A stretch of DNA of 64,000 bases from DASXUC01 sp036505015 (lineage in GTDB: Bacteria > Sysuimicrobiota > Sysuimicrobiia > Sysuimicrobiales > Kaftiobacteriaceae): assembly GCA_036505015.1 (NCBI GenBank), contig DASXUC010000053.1, forward strand, positions 39,246 through 103,245, read 5' to 3'. This document shows positions 18,133 through 26,623 of the stretch, in pieces; position 1 is the first letter of the stretch, and each line of letters starts with the position of its first letter. Both the position numbers and the translations under genes were made by a program. The notes below the pieces were generated by a model. It saw nothing but the letters and a program-made list of their open reading frames with translations. It was not told the DNA's origin and did not search any database.

Positions 18133-18930
18133 GTGACCGACCGGGTGGTGGTCGTGACCGGGGCATCCAGCGGCATCGGCGAGGCCACCGCACGGGCGTT
18201 CGGCCGCGCGGGTGACCGGGTGGTGCTCGTCGCCCGCCGCGCGGGCCTGCTCGAACGGCTGGCGGGGGAGCTGCCGCAGAGTCTGGTCGTGCCCGCGGAC
18301 CTCACCCAGGTGGATGATCTCGCCCGGGTCGTGGAGCGGACGCACGAACGCTTCGGCGACGTCGACGTGCTGGTCAACAATGCCGGGCGGGGCCGCTATG
18401 ACTGGCTGGAACACCTGCCGGTGGACGACATCCGCACCGACATCCGGATCAACCTTACCGCGCCGATTCTCCTCACCCGCGCCGTGCTGCCGATGATGCT
18501 GCGCCGCCGGCGCGGCGTCATCATCAACGTGGGATCGGTCGCCGGTCGCATCGGCGCCCCGACGATGGCGATCTATAACGCGACGAAGTTCGGGCTGGAC
18601 GGTTTCACCGAAGCCTTGCGGCGCGAGGTCGCCCCGCAGGGCATCCACGTCTGCATCATCTATCCGGGCGGCGTGGCCGGGACGGAGTTCGGAGCGCAGG
18701 CCAAGCGGGTCAATGTCGGGGTCAGTACGCCTACACGGCTGCGGCTGAGCGCCGATCAGGTCGCGGCGGCGATCGTCGATCTGGCCGATCATCCCCGGCC
18801 GAGGCGCGTCCTGCCCGGGATCTACGGCGCGGCGATCGCGGTTAACGCGCTGGCGCCCTCCCTGGTTGATGCCGTCGTGATTCGCGCGACGCGTCGCGCT
18901 CAGCGGCAGCGCCGGCCGGCTTCGTCATAA
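18133..18930 (+). CDS. Short-chain dehydrogenase/reductase
   Basis: This 265-residue classical SDR has the Rossmann glycine motif TGASSGIG, NNAG, the catalytic Ser in NVGSVAG and the YNATK (Tyr-x3-Lys) pair. GTG 18133 is chosen because GAGG sits 6 nt upstream; a TTG at 18127 is possible. Its 3' end overlaps the convergent alpha-oxoamine synthase gene by 89 bp. An SDR beside an alpha-oxoamine synthase could be 3-ketosphinganine reductase with serine palmitoyltransferase, but both families are broad and this is only a suggestion. Confidence 0.82.
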   Translation: MTDRVVVVTGASSGIGEATARAFGRAGDRVVLVARRAGLLERLAGELPQSLVVPADLTQVDDLARVVERTHERFGDVDVLVNNAGRGRYDWLEHLPVDDIRTDIRINLTAPILLTRAVLPMMLRRRRGVIINVGSVAGRIGAPTMAIYNATKFGLDGFTEALRREVAPQGIHVCIIYPGGVAGTEFGAQAKRVNVGVSTPTRLRLSADQVAAAIVDLADHPRPRRVLPGIYGAAIAVNALAPSLVDAVVIRATRRAQRQRRPASS

Positions 18931-20104
18931 TCTCGGTCCAGGCAGACACAAGCCCGTCGACCACCCGGTCGACATCGGCTTCGCTGTGTGCGGCCGTCGT
19001 GGTGATGCGCAGCCGGCTCGTCCGCGGAGGCACCGCGGGGGACACGACCGGGGACGCAAAAATTCCCGCATCGAACAGCGTCCGCGTCATCATCAACGCT
19101 GCCTCATCGCTACCGGTCATCACCGGCACAATCGGTGTCGGATCCTCCCGGACCTGCAGCCCCCCGGCGCGCAGGCCCGCCCGCAGCTGGGTGGACCGCG
19201 CGCGCAGGCGCGCCACCCGCTGGGGCTCGGCCTCGACGATGTCCAGCGCGGCCAGGGCCGCCGCGGCGCTGGCCGGCGGCAGCGCGGCGGAGAAGACAAA
19301 CGCGCGGGAGACGTGCTTGAGGTAGGTGATGAGATCCGCCGAGCCGCCGATGAACCCGCCGACCGACGGGATGGCTTTCGACAGCGAGCTCATCTTGATC
19401 GCAATGACCCCGGGGAGCTCGAAGTGCGACTCGATGCCCCGGCCTTCGGGCCCCAGCACACCGAGGGCATGCGATTCGTCGGCCATGAGCCACGCGTTGT
19501 GACGGTGAGCCACCTCCACCACCGCGGGCAGATCGATCACGTCGCCGTCCATGCTGAACACGGAATCGACGACCACCAGCTTGCCCGCGCGATCCGGGAT
19601 CCCCGCCAGCGCGCGGTCCAGCGCGGCGATATTGTTGTGCGGCACGCGCACAAACTCCGCCCCGGAAAGCCGGCACCCATCCACGATGCTGGCGTGGTTG
19701 AGTTTGTCGCAGACGACCACGTCGCCGCGGCCGATCAGCGCCGAGATCGCGGCCACGTTCGCCATGTAGCCGCTGGAGTAGACGACGGCGGCCTCGGTTC
19801 CCACGAATGAGGCGACCCGGCGCTCGAGCTGGTCGTGGAGGTCGGTGTTCCCGGCCAGCAGGCGGACGCCGTGGGTCCCGCTGCCGTAGTGCGCCAGGGC
19901 CGCGGCCGCGGCCGCCTCGATGGCCGGATGCCCCAGCAGTCCCAGGTAGGAATACGACGACGCCAGGAGCATCGTCCGCCCCCCGATCGTGACCGACGAG
20001 CCGGCGACGGCTTCGACGGGTTCGAGGTAGTAGTAGAGGTGTGCCGCCTTCACCTGCCGGGCGCGGTCGGCCACCTCGCGGATGCGGCGGGCGATCGGAT
20101 CCAT
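18842..20104 (-). CDS. Alpha-oxoamine synthase (BioF/KBL/SPT family PLP enzyme)
   Basis: This 420-residue PLP enzyme condenses an amino acid with an acyl-CoA. It has SSYSYLGLLGHP, GTHGVRLLAGNTDLHDQLE, DKLNHASIVDG, ADESHALGVLG and the PLP-lysine segment MSSLSKAIPSVGG. Candidates are 8-amino-7-oxononanoate synthase, 2-amino-3-ketobutyrate CoA ligase or serine palmitoyltransferase. The LEPVEAVAG N-terminal segment and lack of other bio genes leave the choice open. Its last ~30 codons overlap the SDR gene on the other strand. No good Shine-Dalgarno precedes the ATG. Confidence 0.85.
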   Translation of the reverse strand: MDPIARRIREVADRARQVKAAHLYYYLEPVEAVAGSSVTIGGRTMLLASSYSYLGLLGHPAIEAAAAAALAHYGSGTHGVRLLAGNTDLHDQLERRVASFVGTEAAVVYSSGYMANVAAISALIGRGDVVVCDKLNHASIVDGCRLSGAEFVRVPHNNIAALDRALAGIPDRAGKLVVVDSVFSMDGDVIDLPAVVEVAHRHNAWLMADESHALGVLGPEGRGIESHFELPGVIAIKMSSLSKAIPSVGGFIGGSADLITYLKHVSRAFVFSAALPPASAAAALAALDIVEAEPQRVARLRARSTQLRAGLRAGGLQVREDPTPIVPVMTGSDEAALMMTRTLFDAGIFASPVVSPAVPPRTSRLRITTTAAHSEADVDRVVDGLVSAWTEIMTKPAGAAAERDASRESRRHQPGRAPAR

Positions 20105-20154
20105 GCCATGGGGCTTCGGGAGGAGCCCATGTATTCCTGTGGTAATCAGCGGGC

Positions 20155-20853
20155 ATGTTCCTGGTCGTGCTCGCGCTCGCGCCGGTCGTGTTCTGGTTGT
20201 GGTACTTTCAGATGCGCGACCGCCTGCATCCGGAGCCCCGCGCGCTTGTCGTGCGGGTGTTTGTGTTCGGCGGGGTGGTGGCCATCCCGGCCGCCTTCAT
20301 CGAGCTGGGAGTGCTTGCCGGAGCCGGGCTGACCCTGCACCGCGGCTCGGCGGCGGACGCGCTGGCAGCGGCATTCATCATCGGCGTGGTCGAAGAATCG
20401 GTGAAGTTTGCCGCGGTGATGTTCGGCGTCTACCGCAACGTTGAGTTCAACGAAGTCATCGACGGGATCATCTACGCGGTGGCGGCCTCGCTCGGATTCG
20501 CGGCGGTGGAGAACCTGTTCTACGTGCTGCAGGGGGGTGTCTCGGTCGGACTGCTCCGGGCGTTCCTCTCGATTCCCGGACACGCCTTCTTCGGGGCGAT
20601 CATGGGATTCTACATGGGTGCCGCCAAATTCTCGGGGCCTCGCGAACGTCAGATGCTGCTGGCCGGGCTGGTCCTCGCCATCCTGGCGCACACGGCCTAC
20701 GACGGGGTGCTCTTTGTGGGCGACTGGATCGGTCTGGCCGTCGTGCCTATCGTGCTGTTCCTGTGGCGCCGCTCGGTCCTCGGCGCCCGCCGCGCCTCGC
20801 TGCTCGATGACGAGCGCGTGAAGGCGCAAGCACCTCCCGACCAGCGCGCCTGA
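20155..20853 (+). CDS. PrsW-family intramembrane metalloprotease
   Basis: A 232-residue multi-pass protein with the PrsW motifs: GVVEESVKF (Glu-Glu pair), DGIIYAVAASLGFAAVENLFY, PGHAFFGAIMGFY and LAHTAYDG. These carry the presumed zinc ligands of the CAAX/PrsW superfamily. It opens with RDRLHPEPR after the first helix, as PrsW does. In Bacillus, PrsW cleaves an anti-sigma factor; no such substrate gene is adjacent here. A second PrsW paralogue lies at 62887-63717. Confidence 0.85.
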   Translation: MFLVVLALAPVVFWLWYFQMRDRLHPEPRALVVRVFVFGGVVAIPAAFIELGVLAGAGLTLHRGSAADALAAAFIIGVVEESVKFAAVMFGVYRNVEFNEVIDGIIYAVAASLGFAAVENLFYVLQGGVSVGLLRAFLSIPGHAFFGAIMGFYMGAAKFSGPRERQMLLAGLVLAILAHTAYDGVLFVGDWIGLAVVPIVLFLWRRSVLGARRASLLDDERVKAQAPPDQRA

Positions 20854-20877
20854 CGCGCGGTGTGGGCCCGCAGGCGG

Positions 20878-21279
20878 TTACGGGTTCGGCGGATTCTGAT
20901 CGGGCCGGCACCGCGGCAGCAGATCCCTGAGTCTCGCGTGCCAGGCCTGCGCCAATGCGGCCGTGGTCGTGCCGTTGGCCTGGGCGTCCACCTGCTGCAC
21001 TGTGATGATCAGCGTTCCGCCCGCGTAGATCGACCATGTGGTCCCGGTCTGACGCAGCATCACATTGCCGGCTGTGATGCGTTCCTTGGCCCAAGCGGCG
21101 ACGATGCGTTGATACACTGTATCGATCCGCTGCTGGACGGTCATCCCCGGGGCGCTGACGCGGATGCGCAGGGCGACCTCGTTGCAGACGATCACCGCGT
21201 TGGTCGTCGGTCCCTGCGCGCGCCCGACACCCGTCCACAACAGGGCGATCACGGTGACGGTGATGATCAGGATCTTCAT
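20878..21279 (-). CDS. Small secreted protein of unknown function
   Basis: This 133-residue protein has a signal peptide (about 1-22, GVGRAQ) and a compact domain with a paired segment TTWSIYAGGTLIITV and a later QAWHARLRDLLPRC. The pattern of an oligomer-like helix followed by a short beta hairpin resembles small periplasmic domains found ahead of some mechanosensitive channels, but I cannot name a family. The ATG at 21279 has AGAGGGA upstream. It is convergent with the PrsW gene and divergent from the large regulator. Confidence 0.55.
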   Translation of the reverse strand: MKILIITVTVIALLWTGVGRAQGPTTNAVIVCNEVALRIRVSAPGMTVQQRIDTVYQRIVAAWAKERITAGNVMLRQTGTTWSIYAGGTLIITVQQVDAQANGTTTAALAQAWHARLRDLLPRCRPDQNPPNP

Positions 21280-21442
21280 GGGTACCGTTTCCCTCTCGAT
21301 TGTTGATTTGCGTCCGTCACGCTGCTTTCTGCGATCGGCGGCCGGTTCCCCCTGCGTGATGTGCGGCGGAGACGTTCGCGCCGCGCCCAGCCCACCGCGT
21401 GCGGAGCAGGAGCGCAGGAGCCGATGGGGTATCCACGAGTCT

Positions 21443-24307
21443 ATGGGACTGTTTGTTGTCCCGGTCCAACCCACGACGCTGATCGGCCGCGCGCGGGAGA
21501 TCACCGATGCCAGGCACCGCCTGCTCCGTGTTCGCCTGCTGTCCCTCACCGGCCCACCCGGCGTGGGCAAGACCCGTCTGGCGCTCGCTATCGCTGACGG
21601 CGTCAGGGCGGACTTTGACGACGGCATCGTCTTCGTGGATCTCGCCCCCATCACCACAGCCGCGGCCGTGGTGCCGGCCATCGCCCAGGCCCTCGGCGTG
21701 CGCGACGCCCCGGGGCAGAGTCTGCCGGACCGTCTGAAGGCCCACCTCGCCGAGCGGCAGCTGCTGCTGATCCTCGACAATCTCGAGCATCTGCTCGACG
21801 CGGCGCCTCAGTTGGCCGATCTCCTGGGCTCCTGTCCCGCCACAAAGATGCTGGTGACCAGCCGCTCTCCCCTGCGGGTGAGCTGGGAACACGAGTATCT
21901 GGTCCCGGCGTTACCCGTGCCACAACTGAATCCGGTCCCGCCGGTCGAGGTGCTCGTGGACATCCCGGCGGTGCAGCTGTTCATCGAACGCGCAAAGGCG
22001 GTGTCGCCCGAGCTGACCGTGACCGAACGCAACGGGCGTGCGATCGCGGAGATCTGCGCCCGGCTGGATGGTCTCCCCCTGGCGATCGAGCTGGCCGCCG
22101 CCCGCGCGAAGGCGCTGCCGCCTGAGACGTTGCTCAGCCGTCTGCAGCGGCGACTGGAACTGCTCACCGGCGGCGGACGGGATGCGCCGCAGCGACATCA
22201 GACCCTGCGGCGAGCCATCGGTTGGAGCTACGATCTTCTCGACGAGCCGGAGCGCGCGCTGCTTCGCCAGCTCGCCGTATTCGTAGGCGGCGCGACGCTC
22301 CCGGCGGTCGAAGCGGTCTGCGTCGGGATGCCCGCCGGCGAGCCGGTCATTGACGTGCTGGGGTCGTTGGTCGACAAGAGTCTGGTCTGGCGGGTCGATG
22401 CGGGCGATGAGACCCGCTACCGGCTGCTGGAAACGATCCGGGAATTCGTGCTCGAGCACCTGCACCACTCGGAGGAGTCCGGCCCGGCACGCCGCCGGCA
22501 CGCGCAGTTCTTCCGCGCGCTCGCTGAGGCGGCCGACGGGCACCTCAGCGGTCCCGACCAGTCGCCATGGTTGGAGCGGCTGGAGGTAGAGCACGACAAC
22601 CTGCGCGCGGCGCTGCAGTGGACGATCGATGCCGGTGAGACGAGCACCGGGCTGCGGCTGGCCGCGGCGCTCGGCCGGTTCTGGGAGCGCCACGGGTATT
22701 CGACCGAGGGCCGGACGTGGCTGCGCACGCTATTGAACGTGCCGCCGCGCGAGGACGACGCGCTGCGTGGGCGGGTGATCAACATCGCGGGCAATCTGGC
22801 GCGGGCCCAAGGCGATTATGGCACTGCCGAAACAATGTACCTCGACAGCCTGGCCATCCGCGAGGCCCTCGGCGACCGGCGGGGCGTCTCGGCATCGCTG
22901 AACAACCTCGGGGTGGCCGCGAAGGACCAGGGCGACTATGCAACGGCGCGCGGCTACTTCGAGCGCAGCCTCGCCGTGAAGCGCGAGCTGGGCGACCAGC
23001 GCGGTATCGCGCTGACGCTCAGCAACCTGGGGCTCGCGTTCAAATCCCAGGGCCACGTCGCCGACGCCGAGCAGTTGCTGACCGAGAGTATGCAGCTGTT
23101 CGCGGCTCTGCCTGATCCGTGGGGGGTGGCCCTCGCGCTGAGCAACCTCGGGGCCGCCGCCACCGCCCGCGGGGACCCCGAGATCGCTCAGACCCGGTAT
23201 CTGGACAGCCTGCGCCGCCGGTGGATATTGAAGGATCGGTGGGGGGTGGCCGAGTGCCTGGAAGGTCTGGCCGCCTCACGCGCGGCGTATGGGCGCGGCG
23301 TCGACGCCGCGCGCCTGCTCGGAGCCGCCGAGGCGGTGCGGGAGGCGCTGGGGTTTCCGATTGCGCCGGATGAGCGAATCGGCTACAAGCGCGTGGTGGC
23401 CGCTGTGCGCGCGGTCCTGAGCGGCGAAGCGTTCTCCGCCGCGTGGCAATTCGGACGTGCCATGCCGCTGGCGGATGCCGTCGAAGGCGTGTTGGCGGCC
23501 GAGAGCGAGCCCGCGGCGAATGGCCCTGGGCCGTTCAGGGTCTCGCTGCTGGGCGGCTTCCGTCTGGTGGCGGGACGGCACGAGGTGCCCGACGCGGCCT
23601 GGGATCGGCCGCAGGCGCTGGCGATTTTTCAATTTCTCGTCCTGCACCGCGCCCGATCCGTCGCCGCCGACGAACTGGTGGACGTGTTCTGGCCCGGCGC
23701 CCGCGCCGTGGAGGACACACCCTTGTATACCACGTTGTCGCGAATCCGCAGGACGCTGCAGCACCTCCCCGGTTTTGCCAACGTGGAGCTGCTGGCAAAG
23801 GCCCGCAGCGGCTACCGCCTCGTCCCGCCCGCCGGCATGACCGTCGACGCGCACGAATTTGAGCTGGCCGTACTCGCAGCGCGGCAGGCGAACACGGGCG
23901 GGCATCTTGACGATGCGGCCCGCCATCTCGCGCATGCACTGACCTTGTACCGCGGCGACCTGTTGGCAGGGGCGCCGCACAGTGACTGGTGCAGTTTGGA
24001 GCGTGAGGCGCTGCGCCGGCAGTACATCGACGCCGCCTTGCTGCTCGGCCGCATCCACGAACTGCGCGGTCGCCCGCTGGAGGCATCCGAGGCGTACCAG
24101 CGGGCGCTGGAGCGCGAGCCGGCCACGGAGGCCGCCCACCGCGGGCTGATGCGATGCTATGCCGCGGATGGTCAACGCGACAGTGCGCTGCGGCAGTATC
24201 AGGCCTGCCGCGCGCTCCTCCGGGAGCACCTTGACGTCGATCCCGATGCGGACACCGAGGCCGTGTACCGGGCGCTCCTCGCCGACGCGCCGCGGAGCGT
24301 GGGATGA
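21443..24307 (+). CDS. STAND-type regulator: NB-ARC/TPR with C-terminal winged helix and BTAD
   Basis: This 954-residue protein has a P-loop ATPase (GPPGVGKTRLAL near residue 36, Walker B LLLILDNLEHLL near 107), a helical arm, TPR-like repeats (about 426-650), and then an OmpR-type winged helix plus bacterial transcriptional activation domain from about residue 696 (LLGGFRLVAGRHEV to the C-terminus). In AfsR/SARP regulators the winged helix-BTAD is N-terminal; here it is C-terminal. It probably senses a ligand through the TPRs. The start is not certain: ATG 21443 has only weak upstream pairing. Confidence 0.82.
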   Translation: MGLFVVPVQPTTLIGRAREITDARHRLLRVRLLSLTGPPGVGKTRLALAIADGVRADFDDGIVFVDLAPITTAAAVVPAIAQALGVRDAPGQSLPDRLKAHLAERQLLLILDNLEHLLDAAPQLADLLGSCPATKMLVTSRSPLRVSWEHEYLVPALPVPQLNPVPPVEVLVDIPAVQLFIERAKAVSPELTVTERNGRAIAEICARLDGLPLAIELAAARAKALPPETLLSRLQRRLELLTGGGRDAPQRHQTLRRAIGWSYDLLDEPERALLRQLAVFVGGATLPAVEAVCVGMPAGEPVIDVLGSLVDKSLVWRVDAGDETRYRLLETIREFVLEHLHHSEESGPARRRHAQFFRALAEAADGHLSGPDQSPWLERLEVEHDNLRAALQWTIDAGETSTGLRLAAALGRFWERHGYSTEGRTWLRTLLNVPPREDDALRGRVINIAGNLARAQGDYGTAETMYLDSLAIREALGDRRGVSASLNNLGVAAKDQGDYATARGYFERSLAVKRELGDQRGIALTLSNLGLAFKSQGHVADAEQLLTESMQLFAALPDPWGVALALSNLGAAATARGDPEIAQTRYLDSLRRRWILKDRWGVAECLEGLAASRAAYGRGVDAARLLGAAEAVREALGFPIAPDERIGYKRVVAAVRAVLSGEAFSAAWQFGRAMPLADAVEGVLAAESEPAANGPGPFRVSLLGGFRLVAGRHEVPDAAWDRPQALAIFQFLVLHRARSVAADELVDVFWPGARAVEDTPLYTTLSRIRRTLQHLPGFANVELLAKARSGYRLVPPAGMTVDAHEFELAVLAARQANTGGHLDDAARHLAHALTLYRGDLLAGAPHSDWCSLEREALRRQYIDAALLLGRIHELRGRPLEASEAYQRALEREPATEAAHRGLMRCYAADGQRDSALRQYQACRALLREHLDVDPDADTEAVYRALLADAPRSVG

Positions 24308-24414
24308 GCGGCGTTGGGTGTGTTGCGAACGGGGAAAGGTATATGAGAGGATAGAACCCTCCGGCAGGTCCATGCCGCTGGAGAGAACAGCAGGGGAAGG
24401 CAGGGATCAGTTCG

Positions 24415-24621
24415 ATGGCAACAGGGACGGTGAAGTGGTTCAACGCCGAGAAGGGCTACGGGTTCATTACGCCCGACGACGGCGGCAGGGATCTCTTCGT
24501 CCACTACACCGGCATCGAAGGCAGCGGATACCGGTCGCTCAACGAAGGACAGAAGGTCGAGTATGAGGCGACGCAGGGACAAAAGGGTCCCCAGGCTACC
24601 AACGTCCGCGTCGTAGGCTAA
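24415..24621 (+). CDS. csp: Cold-shock domain protein
   Basis: A 68-residue CspA-type single-stranded nucleic-acid binding protein. It has VKWFNAEKGYGFI (RNP1) and DLFVHYTGI (RNP2), followed by EGQKVEYEATQGQKGPQA. The length is standard. It acts as an RNA chaperone. It stands alone between the large STAND regulator and the peptide-regulator operon; a hairpin (24651-24677) follows its stop. Confidence 0.95.
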   Translation: MATGTVKWFNAEKGYGFITPDDGGRDLFVHYTGIEGSGYRSLNEGQKVEYEATQGQKGPQATNVRVVG

Positions 24622-24650
24622 GGCCTCCCTTCCGAGATCAGATCCTTGGC

Positions 24651-24677
24651 GAGCCACGCCTGCGCAAAGCGTGGCTC
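24651..24677 (+). terminator. Hairpin after csp, possible terminator
   Basis: A perfect 9-bp stem GAGCCACGC/GCGTGGCTC with a 9-nt loop lies 29 nt after the csp stop. It lacks a T tract, so it may be a Rho-assisted terminator or an RNA-stabilising hairpin. The next 100 bases include an AT-rich stretch (24720-24747) that could hold the promoter of the following operon. Confidence 0.4.
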
Positions 24678-24812
24678 ACCGCACACCTCCGACACCACTG
24701 CAGGTGACCGCATCCCTCGCAAATATCACTATTGATTAATTTATTGGCCTCTCAACAGGACTTCGATTAACAACGTCGAATCCTACAGCAGGAGGGCAGG
24801 GGAGGCCCTGCC

Positions 24813-24962
24813 ATGAGAACGGCAGTCGCTGGTCTGCTCGCTGCAATGTTATTGCTGGTCGCCGTGCCCGCCACAGTCCTCGCCGGAACCGGCGGCGAAC
24901 GACCCGGGAGCGGGGCTGCGGGACCCGCACCTCAGGGACACGGCGATGGCTGGCTGCTGTAG
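24813..24962 (+). CDS. Short secreted peptide (49 aa), candidate signalling peptide
   Basis: The ATG follows an AG-rich ribosome-site region (GGAGG copies at 24791 and 24801). Residues 1-24 form a signal peptide (MRTAVAGLLAAMLLLVAVPA, cut near VLAG). The exported tail is rich in Gly, Pro and His and ends HGDGWLL. It stops 69 nt before an XRE-TPR regulator on the same strand. This arrangement resembles RRNPP systems, where a processed exported peptide is re-imported and bound by the TPR domain. That role is an inference; the peptide could also be an envelope microprotein. Confidence 0.6.
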   Translation: MRTAVAGLLAAMLLLVAVPATVLAGTGGERPGSGAAGPAPQGHGDGWLL

Positions 24963-25031
24963 CGATTGACCCTGGCAGCCGCATCGGTGGGACCTCACGG
25001 CTCCTGGCGCGGGGTCCGCGGGAGGGCATCG

Positions 25032-26315
25032 ATGACGCTGGGACAACAGCTGAGATCGGCCCGCCGGGCCCGTAAGATGACCCAGCGGGAACTTAGCGGG
25101 GGCACCCTGTCGGAAAGCTTCATCAGCATGGTCGAGCACGACAAGGTGCGCCCGTCGCTGGAGACACTCGAGCTGTTTGCGCGCCGACTGAACGTGCCGG
25201 TCGCGACGCTCCTCGAGAGCATCCAGCCGTCTCAGCGCTCGACCGATCTTGAGATCCGTCGCTGCGAAGCGCTGCTCCGTCAGCACCGGTTCACCGACGC
25301 GCTGGAAGGATTCTCGCGTCTGGCTCCGCTGGTCGCGAGGGATGGAGTTGAGGCGGCGGTTCGCGTGAGGTGTAGGCTCGGCCTGGGGCAGGCCCTGGCG
25401 GGTACGCGCCAGCTTGACTTGGCCGAGCCTCACCTGCAACAGGCGTACCAGGAGGCCCGCGAGGCCGGCGATCCCGGGCTCCTGGGCGCGGCGGCGAACG
25501 CCTGGGGATTCCTCTGCTTCCGCGCCAGGAAGTTCGCCCTCGCCCAGGAGGTCCTTGAAGAGGCCGCCTCGCGCCTGCGGGGCGTCTCGGAACATGGCGA
25601 GATGCTCGGAAAGATCCTCGCCAATCTCGGACGGGTGTTCGTCGAGTTGGGCCTGCCGGTGGAGGCGATGAAGATGTACCGGGAAGCCGGCGCACTGCTG
25701 GGTCCGTCCGCGGACCCTGCCCATCGCGCCTTGCTGCACTTCAACATGGGCATCGCCTCCGAGCAGCAGCGGGCCTTCGACCAGGCGCAGTGGCACCTGG
25801 ACCAGGCCCTCGAACTGTTCCGTCTCCAGGAAAACATCCACCTGCTCTCCGTCGTGCAGCGCAGCATAGGCATCATGCGCCTGGAGCAGGGCGCCCCCGG
25901 CGATGCACTGGCGCCGCTGGAGCAGAGTCTGCGGCTCGCACAGCAGGTCGGCGACGCTGAAGGAACGGCGCAGTCGATGGTGGAGCTGGCCCGTGTGCAC
26001 ATCCGGACTGGGTCCGCCGCGGACGGACGGCGGCTGGCTACTGAGGCCGCGAAGGTCGCCGCCCGGATCGGTGATCCCTTAGAGGGCGCGCGCGCGGACC
26101 TGGTGCTGGCGGAAGCGGCGCAGGCGGCGGGTCATACCTCCGAGGCTCATTCCCGGCTCCGAACTGCGATTGCCGTCTTCGAGGGGCTGGGCGCGGCAGC
26201 CGATTTGGGCCGCGCGCACCGATCCCTCGGGGAATCGCTGCTCCGCACCGGCAGGCCGGCCGATGCCGCCGTGCACCTCGCCCGTGCGCTGGAGCTGATC
26301 GGCCGCAACCCATGA
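25032..26315 (+). CDS. XRE-family HTH regulator with TPR domain (RRNPP-like)
   Basis: This 427-residue protein has an N-terminal XRE helix-turn-helix (TLGQQLRSARRARKMTQREL, residues 2-21, continuing to about 62) and then about nine TPR-like helix pairs to the end, for example GMAANAWGFL- and LHFNMGIASEQQ-type repeats. The overall plan is that of PlcR/NprR/Rgg-type peptide-binding regulators. GGAGGG lies 6 nt before ATG 25032. A short secreted-peptide gene lies just upstream. It overlaps the LuxR-HTH gene by 4 nt. Confidence 0.82.
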   Translation: MTLGQQLRSARRARKMTQRELSGGTLSESFISMVEHDKVRPSLETLELFARRLNVPVATLLESIQPSQRSTDLEIRRCEALLRQHRFTDALEGFSRLAPLVARDGVEAAVRVRCRLGLGQALAGTRQLDLAEPHLQQAYQEAREAGDPGLLGAAANAWGFLCFRARKFALAQEVLEEAASRLRGVSEHGEMLGKILANLGRVFVELGLPVEAMKMYREAGALLGPSADPAHRALLHFNMGIASEQQRAFDQAQWHLDQALELFRLQENIHLLSVVQRSIGIMRLEQGAPGDALAPLEQSLRLAQQVGDAEGTAQSMVELARVHIRTGSAADGRRLATEAAKVAARIGDPLEGARADLVLAEAAQAAGHTSEAHSRLRTAIAVFEGLGAAADLGRAHRSLGESLLRTGRPADAAVHLARALELIGRNP

Positions 26316-26623
26316 TGGCCCACTCGCCGCGGCGGCTGAGCCCCCGGGAGCGCGAGATCGCCGGGCTGGTGGCCCAGGGATTCCCGTCGAAGAGCATCGC
26401 CGTCACGCTGGGGATCAGCGTCTGGACGGTGACGACACACCTGCGGCGCGTGTATGCCCGGTTCGGCGTCCAGTCGCGGGCGGCGATGGTGGCGACGCTG
26501 CTCTCGGCGGGGCTGCTGGACTGGCCGCCGGCCGGCGAGCCCGCCGGACGGGTATCTGATACGATGACATCGTGGATGCCGTCACCGCGCTCCAGCGGTA
26601 CTTCACGAAAGAAGCCGACGTAG
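26312..26623 (+). CDS. Stand-alone LuxR/GerE-type HTH protein
   Basis: The 103-residue protein consists mainly of a GerE/LuxR helix-turn-helix: LSPREREIAGLVAQGFPSKS, TVTTHLRRVYARFGVQSRAA. It has no receiver or ligand domain. It is coupled to the XRE-TPR gene by ATGA overlap. Its last 17 codons overlap the next gene and encode a Ser/Arg-rich tail with no homology pattern. It could act as the output of the upstream regulator or as a stand-alone DNA binder like GerE. Confidence 0.7.
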   Translation: MMAHSPRRLSPREREIAGLVAQGFPSKSIAVTLGISVWTVTTHLRRVYARFGVQSRAAMVATLLSAGLLDWPPAGEPAGRVSDTMTSWMPSPRSSGTSRKKPT

